From assembly GCF_035934735.1 (NCBI RefSeq), contig NZ_CP142396.1:62001-126000 (forward strand): a stretch of 64,000 nt of DNA, written 5' to 3'. The stretch is from Sedimentibacter sp. MB31-C6 (GTDB lineage Bacteria; Bacillota; Clostridia; Tissierellales; Sedimentibacteraceae). This document shows, piece after piece, positions 45,058-53,601 of the stretch (within the stretch, counting starts at the first letter, position 1; each line of letters opens with the position of its first letter). The notes beneath the pieces were generated by a model. That model saw nothing but the letters and a program-made list of their open reading frames with translations, was not told the DNA's origin and did not search any database. Both the position numbers and the translations under genes were made by a program.

Positions 45058-45645
45058 TTATCTAGCTTTAAGTTTATTTTCTATAAATCCCATTCCAATA
45101 TCAAAAGCTACAGCCATTATCATAAGTGTTATAGTAGCTTGAATTAAAGTCTCCATGTCTTGGATTAGTATTGCTCTATTAATTATTGATCCAAGACCTC
45201 CGCCTCCTACAATAGCTCCAAATACAGCAGTTCCAATAGATGTTACTACAGCTATTCTAATACCAGTAAAAACCATCGGAAAAGCTAACGGTAACTCTAC
45301 TTTAAACAATCTTTGTATTTTAGTCATACCCATTCCTTTAGCAGCTTCTTTTACACCTGGGGCAATATTTTCTAATCCAACATATGTATTTCTTACGATT
45401 GGCAGTAAAGAATAAAGCATTAAGCCCACTATAACTGTTGTTCCAGTTGCTCCAAATGCAATCATTATTAGTCCAAGTAAAGCTAATGCAGGAATAGTTT
45501 GCAATAAATCAACTACCCATAGAATAATTTTTCTTGTTGGTTTAAATAAATAACAAATAACACCTAGTATTAAACCAATCATTGTAGCAAATAAGCTCGC
45601 CATAGCAACTAAATATAAATGTTCAAAAACTTTATCTAGTTTCAA
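45058..45645 (-). CDS. Osmoprotectant ABC transporter, permease (second)
   Basis: 195-residue inner membrane permease of the OpuC/ProW type. About five to six membrane helices and the EAA loop ENIAPGVKEAAKGMGMTKIQRLFKVELPL that contacts the ATPase. Start is TTG at 45645, with AAAGGAG nine bases upstream. Downstream of the first permease by one base and upstream of the binding protein by 18. The two permeases probably form a heterodimer. Confidence 0.93.
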   Translation of the reverse strand: MKLDKVFEHLYLVAMASLFATMIGLILGVICYLFKPTRKIILWVVDLLQTIPALALLGLIMIAFGATGTTVIVGLMLYSLLPIVRNTYVGLENIAPGVKEAAKGMGMTKIQRLFKVELPLAFPMVFTGIRIAVVTSIGTAVFGAIVGGGGLGSIINRAILIQDMETLIQATITLMIMAVAFDIGMGFIENKLKAR

Positions 45646-45646
45646 A

Positions 45647-46291
45647 TTACTTCTCTCCTTTCAGACCACGAGGCGTAATTTTGTTTTGAAGTAAATCAAT
45701 TAAATATCCAAGACACATTGCTAAAATAGCTGATGGCAGCGCACCACCAATAATTAAAGCTTGATTATTAGTTTCGATTCCTCTATAAACAAATTCCCCT
45801 AGACCTCCTAGTCCAATCATTGCTGTCAATACTGCCCAACTAACTGTATAAATTGTTGCCATTCGAAGACCACTAAAAATAGAACTCATAGCAAGGGGTA
45901 ATTCTACTTTAAATAAAATTTGCATATTATTCATTCCACAACCTTTAGCAGCTTCTTTCAAACTCTTGTCTACATCTAAAATACCTGTGTAGGTATTTTT
46001 TAATATTGGGAATATTGCATATATTGTAAGAGCTATAATTACTGTTATAGGATTCATTCCCAAATATATAAAGAGAATTCCTATAAAAACTAATCCTGGT
46101 ATCGTTTGAAACACACCTAATATGGGAATAATTATCTTTGAAAGTTTATTAAATCTAGATAAAAATATCCCTAAGATAAGTGCTATAATAAATCCTATAC
46201 CTACAGAAATAAAAACATATTGGAGGTGCACCAAAATTGCTTTAATAAGCATATCTCCATATCTTTCTAAAAATTCTAATATTTTATTCAA
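45647..46291 (-). CDS. opuCB: Osmoprotectant ABC transporter, permease (first)
   Basis: 214-residue permease homologous to the next gene. EAA loop LDVDKSLKEAAKGCGMNNMQILFKVELPL; about six membrane helices. Start is TTG at 46291, overlapping the opuCA stop in TTGA, with GGGGTG upstream, so translation is coupled to the ATPase gene. Confidence 0.93.
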   Translation of the reverse strand: MNKILEFLERYGDMLIKAILVHLQYVFISVGIGFIIALILGIFLSRFNKLSKIIIPILGVFQTIPGLVFIGILFIYLGMNPITVIIALTIYAIFPILKNTYTGILDVDKSLKEAAKGCGMNNMQILFKVELPLAMSSIFSGLRMATIYTVSWAVLTAMIGLGGLGEFVYRGIETNNQALIIGGALPSAILAMCLGYLIDLLQNKITPRGLKGEK

Positions 46292-47409
46292 TTTTCTTCA
46301 CCCCAAACTACACTAGCTAAAGCTTTAGTCATACTAGTTCGTGTTATAATGCCAGCTACTGTTTTATTTCTATTTAAAACTACTAAATAGTCAGCCTTTA
46401 TTTCTATAAGTTTTTCAAAAGCGTCTTTAGCGTTAGTATTTATTAAAACCGTAGGTACATCACTATTTACTATTTTAGAAATCATCTCACCAGGTTTTCC
46501 TGATTCCCGTATACATTCAATAGTAACAATACCTTCAAACTTATCGTTGTCATCAACTATGATAGCTGAATTTAATTCTTTTTGCTTCATAAGTTCAATG
46601 CACTCAAGGGTTTTTTTAGTTGCTGAAACAGTTAAAACCCTTTCCTTCATAACATCTGAACATGTTAAGTCATTACCACTACGAGAATAAGAAAGTTTAC
46701 CCATAAACTTACTTATTAATGGATGTGCTGGTTTATTAAGCATATCTTCAGGAGATGCTGCTTGTAAAATTTTACCTTCTGCCATGAATACAATTCTATC
46801 TGCTAATTTTACCGCTTCATCCATATCATGAGTAACAAAAATTATAGTTTTATGTAGCTTTTTTTGTAAATTTTTTAATTCATCCTGAAGACTGTCTCTG
46901 CTAATAGGGTCTAAAGCTCCAAAAGGCTCGTCCATCAATATTATAGGAGGTCCTGCAGCTAAGGCCCTTAGTACACCAATACGTTGCTGTTGGCCACCAC
47001 TTAATTCATTAGGATACTTCTTAGCATTTTCTTCATATGGTAAATTAACCATCTCTAATAATTCTCTAACTCTTTTATTTCGTTTTTCTTTGCTCCATTT
47101 TAATAATTTAGGCACAACTGCAATATTTTCTTCTATAGTCATATTTGGAAACAATCCAATTTGTTGGATTACATAACCAATTTTTCTGCGAAGTTCAACA
47201 GGATTTATATCTTTTATATTTTTATCATCTATGTATATCTTACCTTTATTAAATTTAATTAATCTATTTACCATTTTTAAAGTAGTCGTTTTCCCACAAC
47301 CTGAAGGACCAATAAGAACTACAAATTCTCCATCATTTATGGTCAAGTTCAGGTTGTCTATAATGGTTATATCATCATATCTTTTCGTTATATTTTCATA
47401 AATAATCAT
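46288..47409 (-). CDS. opuCA: Osmoprotectant ABC transporter, ATP-binding protein with CBS domains
   Basis: 373-residue ABC ATPase energising the transporter. Walker A GPSGCGKTT (34-42), signature LSGGQQQR, Walker B ILMDEPFGALDP, H-loop VTHDMDEA. The C-terminal part (about 245-370) holds two CBS domains that in OpuA/OpuC sense ionic strength or cyclic-di-AMP. GAGGATG precedes the ATG. First gene of the operon. Expected to respond to osmotic stress, based on family. Confidence 0.95.
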   Translation of the reverse strand: MIIYENITKRYDDITIIDNLNLTINDGEFVVLIGPSGCGKTTTLKMVNRLIKFNKGKIYIDDKNIKDINPVELRRKIGYVIQQIGLFPNMTIEENIAVVPKLLKWSKEKRNKRVRELLEMVNLPYEENAKKYPNELSGGQQQRIGVLRALAAGPPIILMDEPFGALDPISRDSLQDELKNLQKKLHKTIIFVTHDMDEAVKLADRIVFMAEGKILQAASPEDMLNKPAHPLISKFMGKLSYSRSGNDLTCSDVMKERVLTVSATKKTLECIELMKQKELNSAIIVDDNDKFEGIVTIECIRESGKPGEMISKIVNSDVPTVLINTNAKDAFEKLIEIKADYLVVLNRNKTVAGIITRTSMTKALASVVWGEEN

Positions 47410-47458
47410 ATAATATCATCCTCATTCATTTTACACTCTTTGCTTAGTGTTATTTATA

Positions 47459-47487
47459 ATCTTAACATATTTTTACATATATGTAAA
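47459..47487 (-). promoter_or_regulatory. Promoter of the opuC operon with a palindromic operator
   Basis: TTTACA (47482-47487), 17-base spacer, TAAGAT (47459-47464). The -35 element forms one half of a perfect 16-bp palindrome TTTACATATATGTAAA (47472-47487), and a second CTTTACAT half-site inverted copy ATGTAAAG lies about 30 bases further upstream. A GbsR/OpcR-type repressor would be a natural candidate; not seen in the window. Confidence 0.6.
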
Positions 47488-47607
47488 GTTTCTAAATTCA
47501 ACAGATTTTGACTTTACATAATAATGTTTTATTATTTCTCTAAATTTTACTGAATTTACGTCATGTAACTAATCTATAATTATGCAGAATATGCAAGTTA
47601 ACTGAAC

Positions 47608-48498
47608 TCAATTAATAGCTTTTATACATTCTGGAATAAAATTTAAATCAATATTATTTAAAACTGTTAATGTTTCTTTATCTATTATGTTTATTTGATT
47701 TTTTTTAGAATTAGTGACTAATATTTTATCAACTGTAAATGTTAATCCTTCAGGATATCCTCCTAAGAATATTTGTTTAACAATTTCTCTTTTTTTAACA
47801 TCAATTATATAGATGCTTTTTTCTACAATATTTATTAGATATAGCAAATCACTTCTAATATCTAATTCAAAATTAGATATTAAACCTTCTATATCAATAA
47901 CCTTTTCCATTTTGCCTGTATCTGTATTAATAAAATTAATTTTAGTATATAAGCAACCATTAACATAGTATGTCATGACAATAATATTTTTCTCTGATAA
48001 AAAAAGATGCATTGGCTTTCCTTCTGTATAAAAATACCTTTTTATGCCATTGCTTAAATCATACTCCAATATTTTATTTTCTTCATAGCATGAAGTATAT
48101 AGCTTATTGATTTTTCCATTACAAATTGTATCATGAGGCTTAATATCTGCTGGAATTGAGCCTGTTAGTGTAAAGTCTTCTAAATCTATTACAGAAATAC
48201 TATCTGATTCAAAGTTAGTAACAAACATGTTCTCATTGTTTAAACACATATGCCTGGGATCTCTTCCTACTGTAGTTTCGTCAAATTCATAATTGTCAAA
48301 ATTGTACTTGTATATTTTATTATTAAATGAATCAGCTAAATATACAATATTACCTGAACTTAATATGCTGTGAACTGCAATTTTTTCTGTTGTACTAAAA
48401 CCAATAACTTTATTGCAAATATAGTTATTTTCGCTTAATTCTAATAACATTAATAAATACCTATTTTGACTAAATCCTGTTACAACAACTTTTTCCAT
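47608..48498 (-). CDS. YVTN-type beta-propeller repeat protein
   Basis: 296-residue protein made of repeated YVTN/NHL-like blades (for example FVTNFESDSISVIDLEDFTLTGSI and LVTNSKKNQINIIDKETLTV), about seven blades by eye. It has no signal peptide or membrane helix. A perfect GGAGGTGATTTCA precedes the ATG at 48498; an upstream ATG overlaps the binding site and is rejected. Divergent from ferritin. Beta-propellers bind partners or ligands; no catalytic motif is visible and the role is unknown. Confidence 0.8.
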   Translation of the reverse strand: MEKVVVTGFSQNRYLLMLLELSENNYICNKVIGFSTTEKIAVHSILSSGNIVYLADSFNNKIYKYNFDNYEFDETTVGRDPRHMCLNNENMFVTNFESDSISVIDLEDFTLTGSIPADIKPHDTICNGKINKLYTSCYEENKILEYDLSNGIKRYFYTEGKPMHLFLSEKNIIVMTYYVNGCLYTKINFINTDTGKMEKVIDIEGLISNFELDIRSDLLYLINIVEKSIYIIDVKKREIVKQIFLGGYPEGLTFTVDKILVTNSKKNQINIIDKETLTVLNNIDLNFIPECIKAIN

Positions 48499-48629
48499 TG
48501 AAATCACCTCCATATATTTTATGTTATTCTTTTAAAGAAGTGATTTATTAAATAATAAATTGTTTTAACATATATATTTAGGGTATTATTATAATATATA
48601 AATTAAAATTTTTATGAAAAGGAGAAACT

Positions 48630-49145
48630 ATGTTAAACGAAAAAATTGTTAGCTTACTAAATGATCAGATAAATAAGGAATTATTTTCTGCTTATCTTTA
48701 CTTAGATATGTCAAATTATTATTATGATGAGGGTTTAGACGGATTTGGAAATTGGTTTAAAGTTCAAGCACAAGAGGAAAGAGATCATGCTATGCTCATA
48801 ATGCAATATATGCAAAATAATGGAAAGAAAATCTCTTTAGGCGAAATAAAGGCACCGAACACAACATATTCAAATCATAAGATTCCTTTAGATGAATCTT
48901 TAAAACATGAACAATATATTACTGAATCAATTCATAATATATATGATTCAGCTTATAACACTAAAGATTATCGAACTATGCAATTCCTAGACTGGTTTGT
49001 AATGGAACAAGGAGAGGAAGAAAAAAATTCCGAAGAATTAATAAGAAAGTATGAATTGTTTGGAACTGACTCAAAAGGATTGTATATGTTAAATTCAGAA
49101 TTAGCAGCTAGAGTTTATACCGCACCGTCCCTTGTATTAGAATAA
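48630..49145 (+). CDS. ftnA: Ferritin (non-heme)
   Basis: Iron-storage protein with ferroxidase activity. 171 residues, four-helix bundle. Di-iron centre ligands Glu17 (INKELFSAYLYL), Glu50 and His53 (AQEERDHAM) are present, as are EQYITESIHNIYDSA and VMEQGEEEK of the second half. AAAGGAG precedes the ATG. Monocistronic, with its own terminator. Expected to guard against iron and oxygen stress; I find no convincing Fur or PerR box. Confidence 0.97.
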   Translation: MLNEKIVSLLNDQINKELFSAYLYLDMSNYYYDEGLDGFGNWFKVQAQEERDHAMLIMQYMQNNGKKISLGEIKAPNTTYSNHKIPLDESLKHEQYITESIHNIYDSAYNTKDYRTMQFLDWFVMEQGEEEKNSEELIRKYELFGTDSKGLYMLNSELAARVYTAPSLVLE

Positions 49146-49155
49146 ATATTAAATA

Positions 49156-49186
49156 AATACAGCAGAATTTACTGTCCTGCTGTATT
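49156..49186 (+). terminator. Terminator of ferritin
   Basis: 10-bp stem AATACAGCAG/CTGCTGTATT, 11-base loop, followed by TTTCTTTTCATTTTTTT. In the other direction it lies 20 bases after the DUF3298 gene stop and could serve it too. Confidence 0.8.
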
Positions 49187-49205
49187 TTCTTTTCATTTTT
49201 TTATT

Positions 49206-49880
49206 TTAACACGAAGGATTTACTACTTCCTCTTGTTCATATGGTATTAAGAATTCAGGTATACCCGCAGCATATGGTGCTATTTCATATTGTTGAAAAT
49301 AAATTACAATTCCCTGAGGAGTTAAATAAAAGTTATTAACATTAAAATACGTATCTACATTTTTTTCATAATCATCAAAGTACATATTATTATCTAATAC
49401 TGATTGCAATCTTATTTCCATTTTAATATAATCTTTTATTAAGCTAACATAGTCAACATTATCATTAAATAAACTACATAACTTTATTATATCTCCAGTT
49501 TCTATATTAAATGTGTCTGAAGTTCTTTCAGTCATACCATGAGCTCCACCTAAATACCGATAATCATCATAATACAAACTTAGTATATTATTTTCATTAT
49601 TTGTTATTGTATAAACATAATACAATTCAAATTGCCTTATAGGAATATTTCTTTCAATTGAATATCTATAGTGTTTTATAGCTAATTGAAAGTGAATGGC
49701 AACACAATATTTCACTAATCGAAAGGCTCTTTCGCTTAAATATCTATTAATTCTAACACAATTACTTTGATAATTTTCTGAGAATAACTGAGGATATTCT
49801 ATTTTGTAATAAAGCAATAGCTCATTATTATAATACAACTTATCCTCTATAACCACCCTTTTAATTATGACAAAATCCAT
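49206..49880 (-). CDS. DUF3298/DUF4163 domain protein without export signal
   Basis: 224-residue protein. The C-terminal region (YYYV-like ELYYVYTITNNENNILSLYYDDYRYLGGAHGMT, then DGxxY-type QQYEIAPYAAGIPEFLIPYEQ) fits DUF3298, the domain found in RsiV, where it binds lysozyme, and in the peptidoglycan deacetylase PdaC. Unlike those, this protein has no signal peptide or membrane helix at its start. AAGGAGG precedes the ATG, so the start is firm. It ends in a Cys (NPSC). Function unknown; cytosolic or spore location possible. Confidence 0.78.
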   Translation of the reverse strand: MDFVIIKRVVIEDKLYYNNELLLYYKIEYPQLFSENYQSNCVRINRYLSERAFRLVKYCVAIHFQLAIKHYRYSIERNIPIRQFELYYVYTITNNENNILSLYYDDYRYLGGAHGMTERTSDTFNIETGDIIKLCSLFNDNVDYVSLIKDYIKMEIRLQSVLDNNMYFDDYEKNVDTYFNVNNFYLTPQGIVIYFQQYEIAPYAAGIPEFLIPYEQEEVVNPSC

Positions 49881-49950
49881 CTATATATCCTCCTTTATAT
49901 ACAATATGCAAAATATATAATAATGATATATGAAATAGTTTTATATAAAT

Positions 49951-49990
49951 AAAAAAATCAGAGTAGAAATAAATTCTATATCTACTCTGA
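49951..49990 (-). terminator. Terminator of the patatin gene
   Basis: 10-bp stem TCAGAGTAGA/TCTACTCTGA (arms 49958-49967, 49981-49990), 13-base loop, followed on the minus strand by TTTTTTTATTTAT. Confidence 0.85.
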
Positions 49991-50025
49991 AAAAAGTGGT
50001 CACCATAAATTTGAGTGTTTTTTAT

Positions 50026-50817
50026 TTAAGGTAATAAATAAGAAAGATTTTCTTCTAATATTTTTTTGGAATCCTCATATCCCTTTTCAATCATCCAATT
50101 AATTCTATCTCTACTTGCTTCTAACGTATTACTGAGAAAAACTTCAGGAGCTATGTCTATAATTTTAACATCATTATATTTGCTAAATTCATATTCTTCT
50201 GGTCTTAAGCGTACTGTAATAATTATGTTGCATCCTCTTTTCGCAACCATATCAATAGGTAATCTACTGTTGATGCTACCATCTAAATAATATTTACCAT
50301 TTATTGATTTAGGTGTGAATATAGGTAAATTACAGCTTGCAAAAACAAACTCATGCAAAAAACCCTCTGGTATATCATTAATGAATAGATTCATTGTTTT
50401 TTTATCAGTTAAATTGTATGTTGTAAGTCCATAAATTATATTAGAACTTCTAACAGCATTTTCATTTATATTTTTTTTATAGAGATCAATTATGGGTTCT
50501 GGATTAATACCCTCGCTATGCAAATATTTGCTTTCAAAATCATCTATATTATTTAGTATTTTCTTTAAGTTGAGTGGCTGAGAGTGTTTAGATTTATTAT
50601 GATTTTCAATAGAAAAGTTCAAGTTACTCCACATTTCAGAAAACTTCTCATACTCTCCTAATACATAAGCTATACCGTTAACCGCTCCAATTGATGTCCC
50701 CACAACAAAGTCATACTTTATATTTAGTTCTTTTAATGATTTTAAAACCCCTATTTGATAAGCCCCCTTAGCTCCTCCCCCCTCTAATACTATTCCTACC
50801 TTTTTAATACTATCCAT
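50026..50817 (-). CDS. Patatin-like phospholipase
   Basis: 263-residue lipid hydrolase with a Ser-Asp dyad. Oxyanion-hole motif EGGGAKGAYQIG (12-23), nucleophile Ser42 in VGTSIGAV, and Asp in YLDGSINSRLP. No export signal. AAAGGAGAAGG precedes the ATG. It follows the LysM gene by 30 bases and may be co-transcribed with it; own terminator downstream. Family members (RssA/YlbK-like) often act on membrane phospholipids; substrate unknown. Confidence 0.92.
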   Translation of the reverse strand: MDSIKKVGIVLEGGGAKGAYQIGVLKSLKELNIKYDFVVGTSIGAVNGIAYVLGEYEKFSEMWSNLNFSIENHNKSKHSQPLNLKKILNNIDDFESKYLHSEGINPEPIIDLYKKNINENAVRSSNIIYGLTTYNLTDKKTMNLFINDIPEGFLHEFVFASCNLPIFTPKSINGKYYLDGSINSRLPIDMVAKRGCNIIITVRLRPEEYEFSKYNDVKIIDIAPEVFLSNTLEASRDRINWMIEKGYEDSKKILEENLSYLLP

Positions 50818-50847
50818 CCCTATACCTTCTCCTTTGTTAAACTGATT

Positions 50848-51576
50848 TTATCCTATGACTTCTTCCTCTGGATTAGGAATACAAATTCTCGTTCCAGTAA
50901 TCAAAAAGTTTGCAGGTCTTAAATTTGGATTTGCAATAAGTAATTGCGATGGTGTCATTTCAAATTGTTGTGCAACAGTCGATAAACTGTCATTTTGTCT
51001 TATAATATATTCTATAGTATTTGGACTTACACATTCTTGATAAGTTTCAGGCGGAATACATAATTCTGCCCCGGGTTCTATAATATTTGGATTAAAGCCT
51101 ACATTAGCAGCCATCAATTCATTAACACTTATGTTATAAGTTATTAAAATATCGCTTAATCTAGTACCTTGTTCTATTGTCACCATGGTTCCAAAAGGAC
51201 AAGTTGCTGATACATCGGGTATACATATTTCTTGACCAACCTTAAGGTCATAAGGATTAGCATCTGGATTTGCCTCTAACAAAACATTTAGAGGTATATT
51301 ATATCTCTGTGCTATACTGTAGAAACTGTCTCTTGCTCTAACTACATAATATGCTCCGTTTATACAAGGCGGTCTTTCTGGTACACTTGGAACACATATT
51401 GTCATGCCTACTGTCAATGTTCTTAGTCTTAATGTAGGATTAAGGTCTAATAAACCAGCTAAAGTAATAGCAAATCTATTAGCTATAGAATTTAAAGTAT
51501 CCCCTGGAACCACTGTATAAGGCATGGTAAATCTATCTTGACATGGATTCTGAATTTGATTTTGTCTATAAATCAT
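50848..51576 (-). CDS. Four-LysM-domain protein, no signal peptide
   Basis: 242 residues consisting almost entirely of four LysM peptidoglycan-binding repeats (about 19-63, 76-120, 128-174, 188-234), each ending in a CVP/CIP tripeptide (ICVP, ICIP, LCIP, ICIP). No catalytic domain and no signal peptide, so it is either released at mother-cell lysis, as spore coat/cortex LysM proteins such as SafA are assembled, or exported differently. GAGGTGAATAAATA precedes the ATG. Location between patatin and rnhA gives no further clue. Confidence 0.9.
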   Translation of the reverse strand: MIYRQNQIQNPCQDRFTMPYTVVPGDTLNSIANRFAITLAGLLDLNPTLRLRTLTVGMTICVPSVPERPPCINGAYYVVRARDSFYSIAQRYNIPLNVLLEANPDANPYDLKVGQEICIPDVSATCPFGTMVTIEQGTRLSDILITYNISVNELMAANVGFNPNIIEPGAELCIPPETYQECVSPNTIEYIIRQNDSLSTVAQQFEMTPSQLLIANPNLRPANFLITGTRICIPNPEEEVIG

Positions 51577-51644
51577 TATTTATTCACCTCATAACGTAAT
51601 ATAATTTGTTATTTTATAATATTCATAAGGTAATGAATGTTTCC

Positions 51645-52085
51645 TTAATTTTTATACTTATCTCTTTCTAAAACAGCCAATTTATCGCATCGTTCATTAT
51701 ATTCATGCCCGTTATGCCCTAATACATGAACAAATTTTACATTATGCTTATTTACAACCTCTATTAGTCGTTGCCATAATTCCTTATTTAGCACAGGTTT
51801 ACCATCGGATTTTTTCCAGTTATTTTTTTGCCATGAATTTATCCACTTTTTGTTAAAAGCATCGACAACATATTTAGAATCAGTTGTAACTGTCACTTCA
51901 CAAGGTTCCTTTAGTGTTTCCAATCCTTTAATAACTCCCAATAGCTCCATTTTATTATTTGTAGTATTTTTTTCTCCGCCACTAAGCTCTAACTCTTTAC
52001 CCTTATACTCTAATATTACACCATATCCACCAGGTCCAGGATTTCCACTACAAGCACCATCAGAATATATATTTACAATTTTCAT
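51645..52085 (-). CDS. rnhA: Ribonuclease HI
   Basis: Degrades RNA in RNA-DNA hybrids. 146 residues with the complete DEDD site: Asp9 (YSDGACSGN), Glu47 (NKMELLG), Asp69 (TTDSKYV), Asp134 (NERCDKLA), and the mobile His124 (GHNGHEYN). The basic handle region WQKNNWKKSDGKPV is present, as in E. coli-type enzymes. AAGGTGG precedes the ATG; 13 bases behind serA. Confidence 0.97.
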   Translation of the reverse strand: MKIVNIYSDGACSGNPGPGGYGVILEYKGKELELSGGEKNTTNNKMELLGVIKGLETLKEPCEVTVTTDSKYVVDAFNKKWINSWQKNNWKKSDGKPVLNKELWQRLIEVVNKHNVKFVHVLGHNGHEYNERCDKLAVLERDKYKN

Positions 52086-52098
52086 ATTACCACCTTTT

Positions 52099-53262
52099 TT
52101 ATTTTATCAAAATAACTCTTAATATTCCAAGACTACTTTCCATTTCTCTTATTTGTTCTTCAGTTATATCTCCTTTAATATCTATTATATTACATGCATA
52201 TTCTCCATTACTTTTATTAACCATACCCATTATATTTACATTATATTTAGCTAAAACCGTTGCAATTGTATTAATCATATTTGGAATATTTTTATTAAGA
52301 ACTATAATTCTATCACTTTCAGGATATCTATCCATAGAGCAATCCGGAAAATTAACAGAATTACTAATGTTTCCTTTTTCTAAATACTCTACCAACTCAG
52401 TTACAGCCATTTCAGCACAATTTTCTTCAGCTTCATGTGTTGAGCCACCTAAGTGAGGTATACAAACAACATTTTTTGCATTAATTAGTTTTTCATTAGG
52501 TAAATCCGATACATGATATCCTACTTTGCCACATTCTAAAGCATTAAATAAGTCATCTTCATTAATTATACCCGTTCTAGCAAAATTTAATATTTTAACT
52601 CCTTCTTTCATTATTTCTATATTTTCTTTATTTATATAGTTTTTTGTTTCATCATTATATGGTATATGTAAAGTAATATAATCACTTCTTTTGTATAACT
52701 CATTAATATCATTTGTATACTGCACGTCCCAAGATAATCCTAGTGCATTTTTAACTGATATGTAAGGGTCATAACCTATTACTTCCATTCCTAGTTTTAT
52801 TCCTAAATTTGCAACAAGATGTCCTACATTACCAAGTCCTATAACACCTAAAGTCTTACCTTTTAATTCAGGTCCTACAAATTGAGACTTACCCTTTTCA
52901 ACATTTTCCACTACATTTTCATTTAAACTTCTTGTCCAATCTATACTATCAATTACTTTTCTTGAACTAATTAATAAACCAAAAAAGGTCAATTCGCATA
53001 CTGCATTTGCATTTGCACCTGGAGCGTTAAATACTACGATTCCCTCTTCTGCACACCTTTCAACGGGAATATTGTTTACACCAGCACCTGATCTTGCAAT
53101 CGCTTTAAGGCGTGTTGAAAAATCCATATTATGTATATCCATACTTCTCATAACAATTCCATCAACATTACTGGTTTGATTTAATACTAGTTCATACTTA
53201 TCCTTTTTTAGTAAATTCAAAATATTTTTTGGTACTTTATTAAATAATGCTATCTTATACAT
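52099..53262 (-). CDS. serA: D-3-phosphoglycerate dehydrogenase-like 2-hydroxyacid dehydrogenase with ACT domain
   Basis: 387 residues. NAD-binding Rossmann motif GLGNVGHLVANLG, catalytic Arg (NFARTGIIN), Glu and His (PHLGGSTHEAEEN), and a C-terminal ACT domain (about 310-387). This short, ACT-containing form is common in Clostridia and fits the first step of serine synthesis (3-phosphoglycerate to phosphohydroxypyruvate). serC is not next to it, so related 2-hydroxyacid dehydrogenases remain possible. ATG at 53262 follows AAAGGAGA; 20 further upstream codons are rejected because they overlap the promoter. Confidence 0.88.
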   Translation of the reverse strand: MYKIALFNKVPKNILNLLKKDKYELVLNQTSNVDGIVMRSMDIHNMDFSTRLKAIARSGAGVNNIPVERCAEEGIVVFNAPGANANAVCELTFFGLLISSRKVIDSIDWTRSLNENVVENVEKGKSQFVGPELKGKTLGVIGLGNVGHLVANLGIKLGMEVIGYDPYISVKNALGLSWDVQYTNDINELYKRSDYITLHIPYNDETKNYINKENIEIMKEGVKILNFARTGIINEDDLFNALECGKVGYHVSDLPNEKLINAKNVVCIPHLGGSTHEAEENCAEMAVTELVEYLEKGNISNSVNFPDCSMDRYPESDRIIVLNKNIPNMINTIATVLAKYNVNIMGMVNKSNGEYACNIIDIKGDITEEQIREMESSLGILRVILIK

Positions 53263-53293
53263 ATTATGTCTCCTTTTAGTAATTATAAGGAAT

Positions 53294-53322
53294 AGTATAC
53301 ATCGTAAAATAGTTAAAATCAA
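53294..53322 (-). promoter_or_regulatory. Promoter of serA
   Basis: TTGATT (53317-53322), 17-base spacer, TATACT (53294-53299); predicted start near 53287, 25 bases before the ATG. Confidence 0.65.
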
Positions 53323-53373
53323 GTAATAAAATATTAATTACTTATATACTTATTATAAATCTTAATAAAAAGA

Positions 53374-53539
53374 GTTGCTTCGCAACGCCGCTAGGGGGAC
53401 CTATGTCCCCCTTCGGCGTAAAAATGCTTTATTAAAGCATTTTTACTGAGCACCCCCCTTAACGGCAAGGACGTTCCGTCCTTTGCAATCCTCGTTTTTT
53501 ATTATATAGGAAAGGAGAACTTTCCTATATAATAAAAAA
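53374..53539. repeat. Cluster of five perfect or near-perfect hairpins, GC-rich (candidate palindromic mobile/repeat element or structured RNA)
   Basis: In 166 bases I find five consecutive hairpins: A, GTTGC-TTC-GCAAC (53374-53386); B, CGCCG-x-GGGGGAC-CTAT-GTCCCCC-x-CGGCG (53386-53418); C, 12-bp stem TAAAAATGCTTT/AAAGCATTTTTA (53419-53445); D, GCAAGGACG-TTC-CGTCCTTTGC with one bulge (53465-53486); E, perfect 20-bp stem with a 5-base loop (53495-53539). The part from A to D is about half GC by my count, against roughly a quarter to a third in the surroundings. Hairpin A is followed by T-rich sequence on the minus strand. No open frame of note. It lies between the 47-residue gene and the serA promoter; gene-free stretch 53323-53543. 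Confidence 0.8.
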
Positions 53540-53543
53540 AATA

Positions 53544-53571
53544 GTCAAACACTTAAAATTAAATGTTTGAC
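53544..53571 (-). terminator. Terminator of the 47-residue gene
   Basis: Stem GTCAAACA/TGTTTGAC, 12-base loop, followed on the minus strand by TATTTTTTTTATTA. Confidence 0.75.
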
Positions 53572-53601
53572 CATTGCTTAAGTACTTAAATTACATTTAC
53601 C

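Noticed and set aside
48585-48605. Possible PerR box (ATTATTATAATA) upstream of ferritin
   Set aside because: Only one half-site fits the TTATAAT-N-ATTATAA pattern; it more likely reflects the -10 region.
53263-53600. CRISPR-like array
   Set aside because: The hairpins differ in sequence and have no regular spacing or shared repeat unit.
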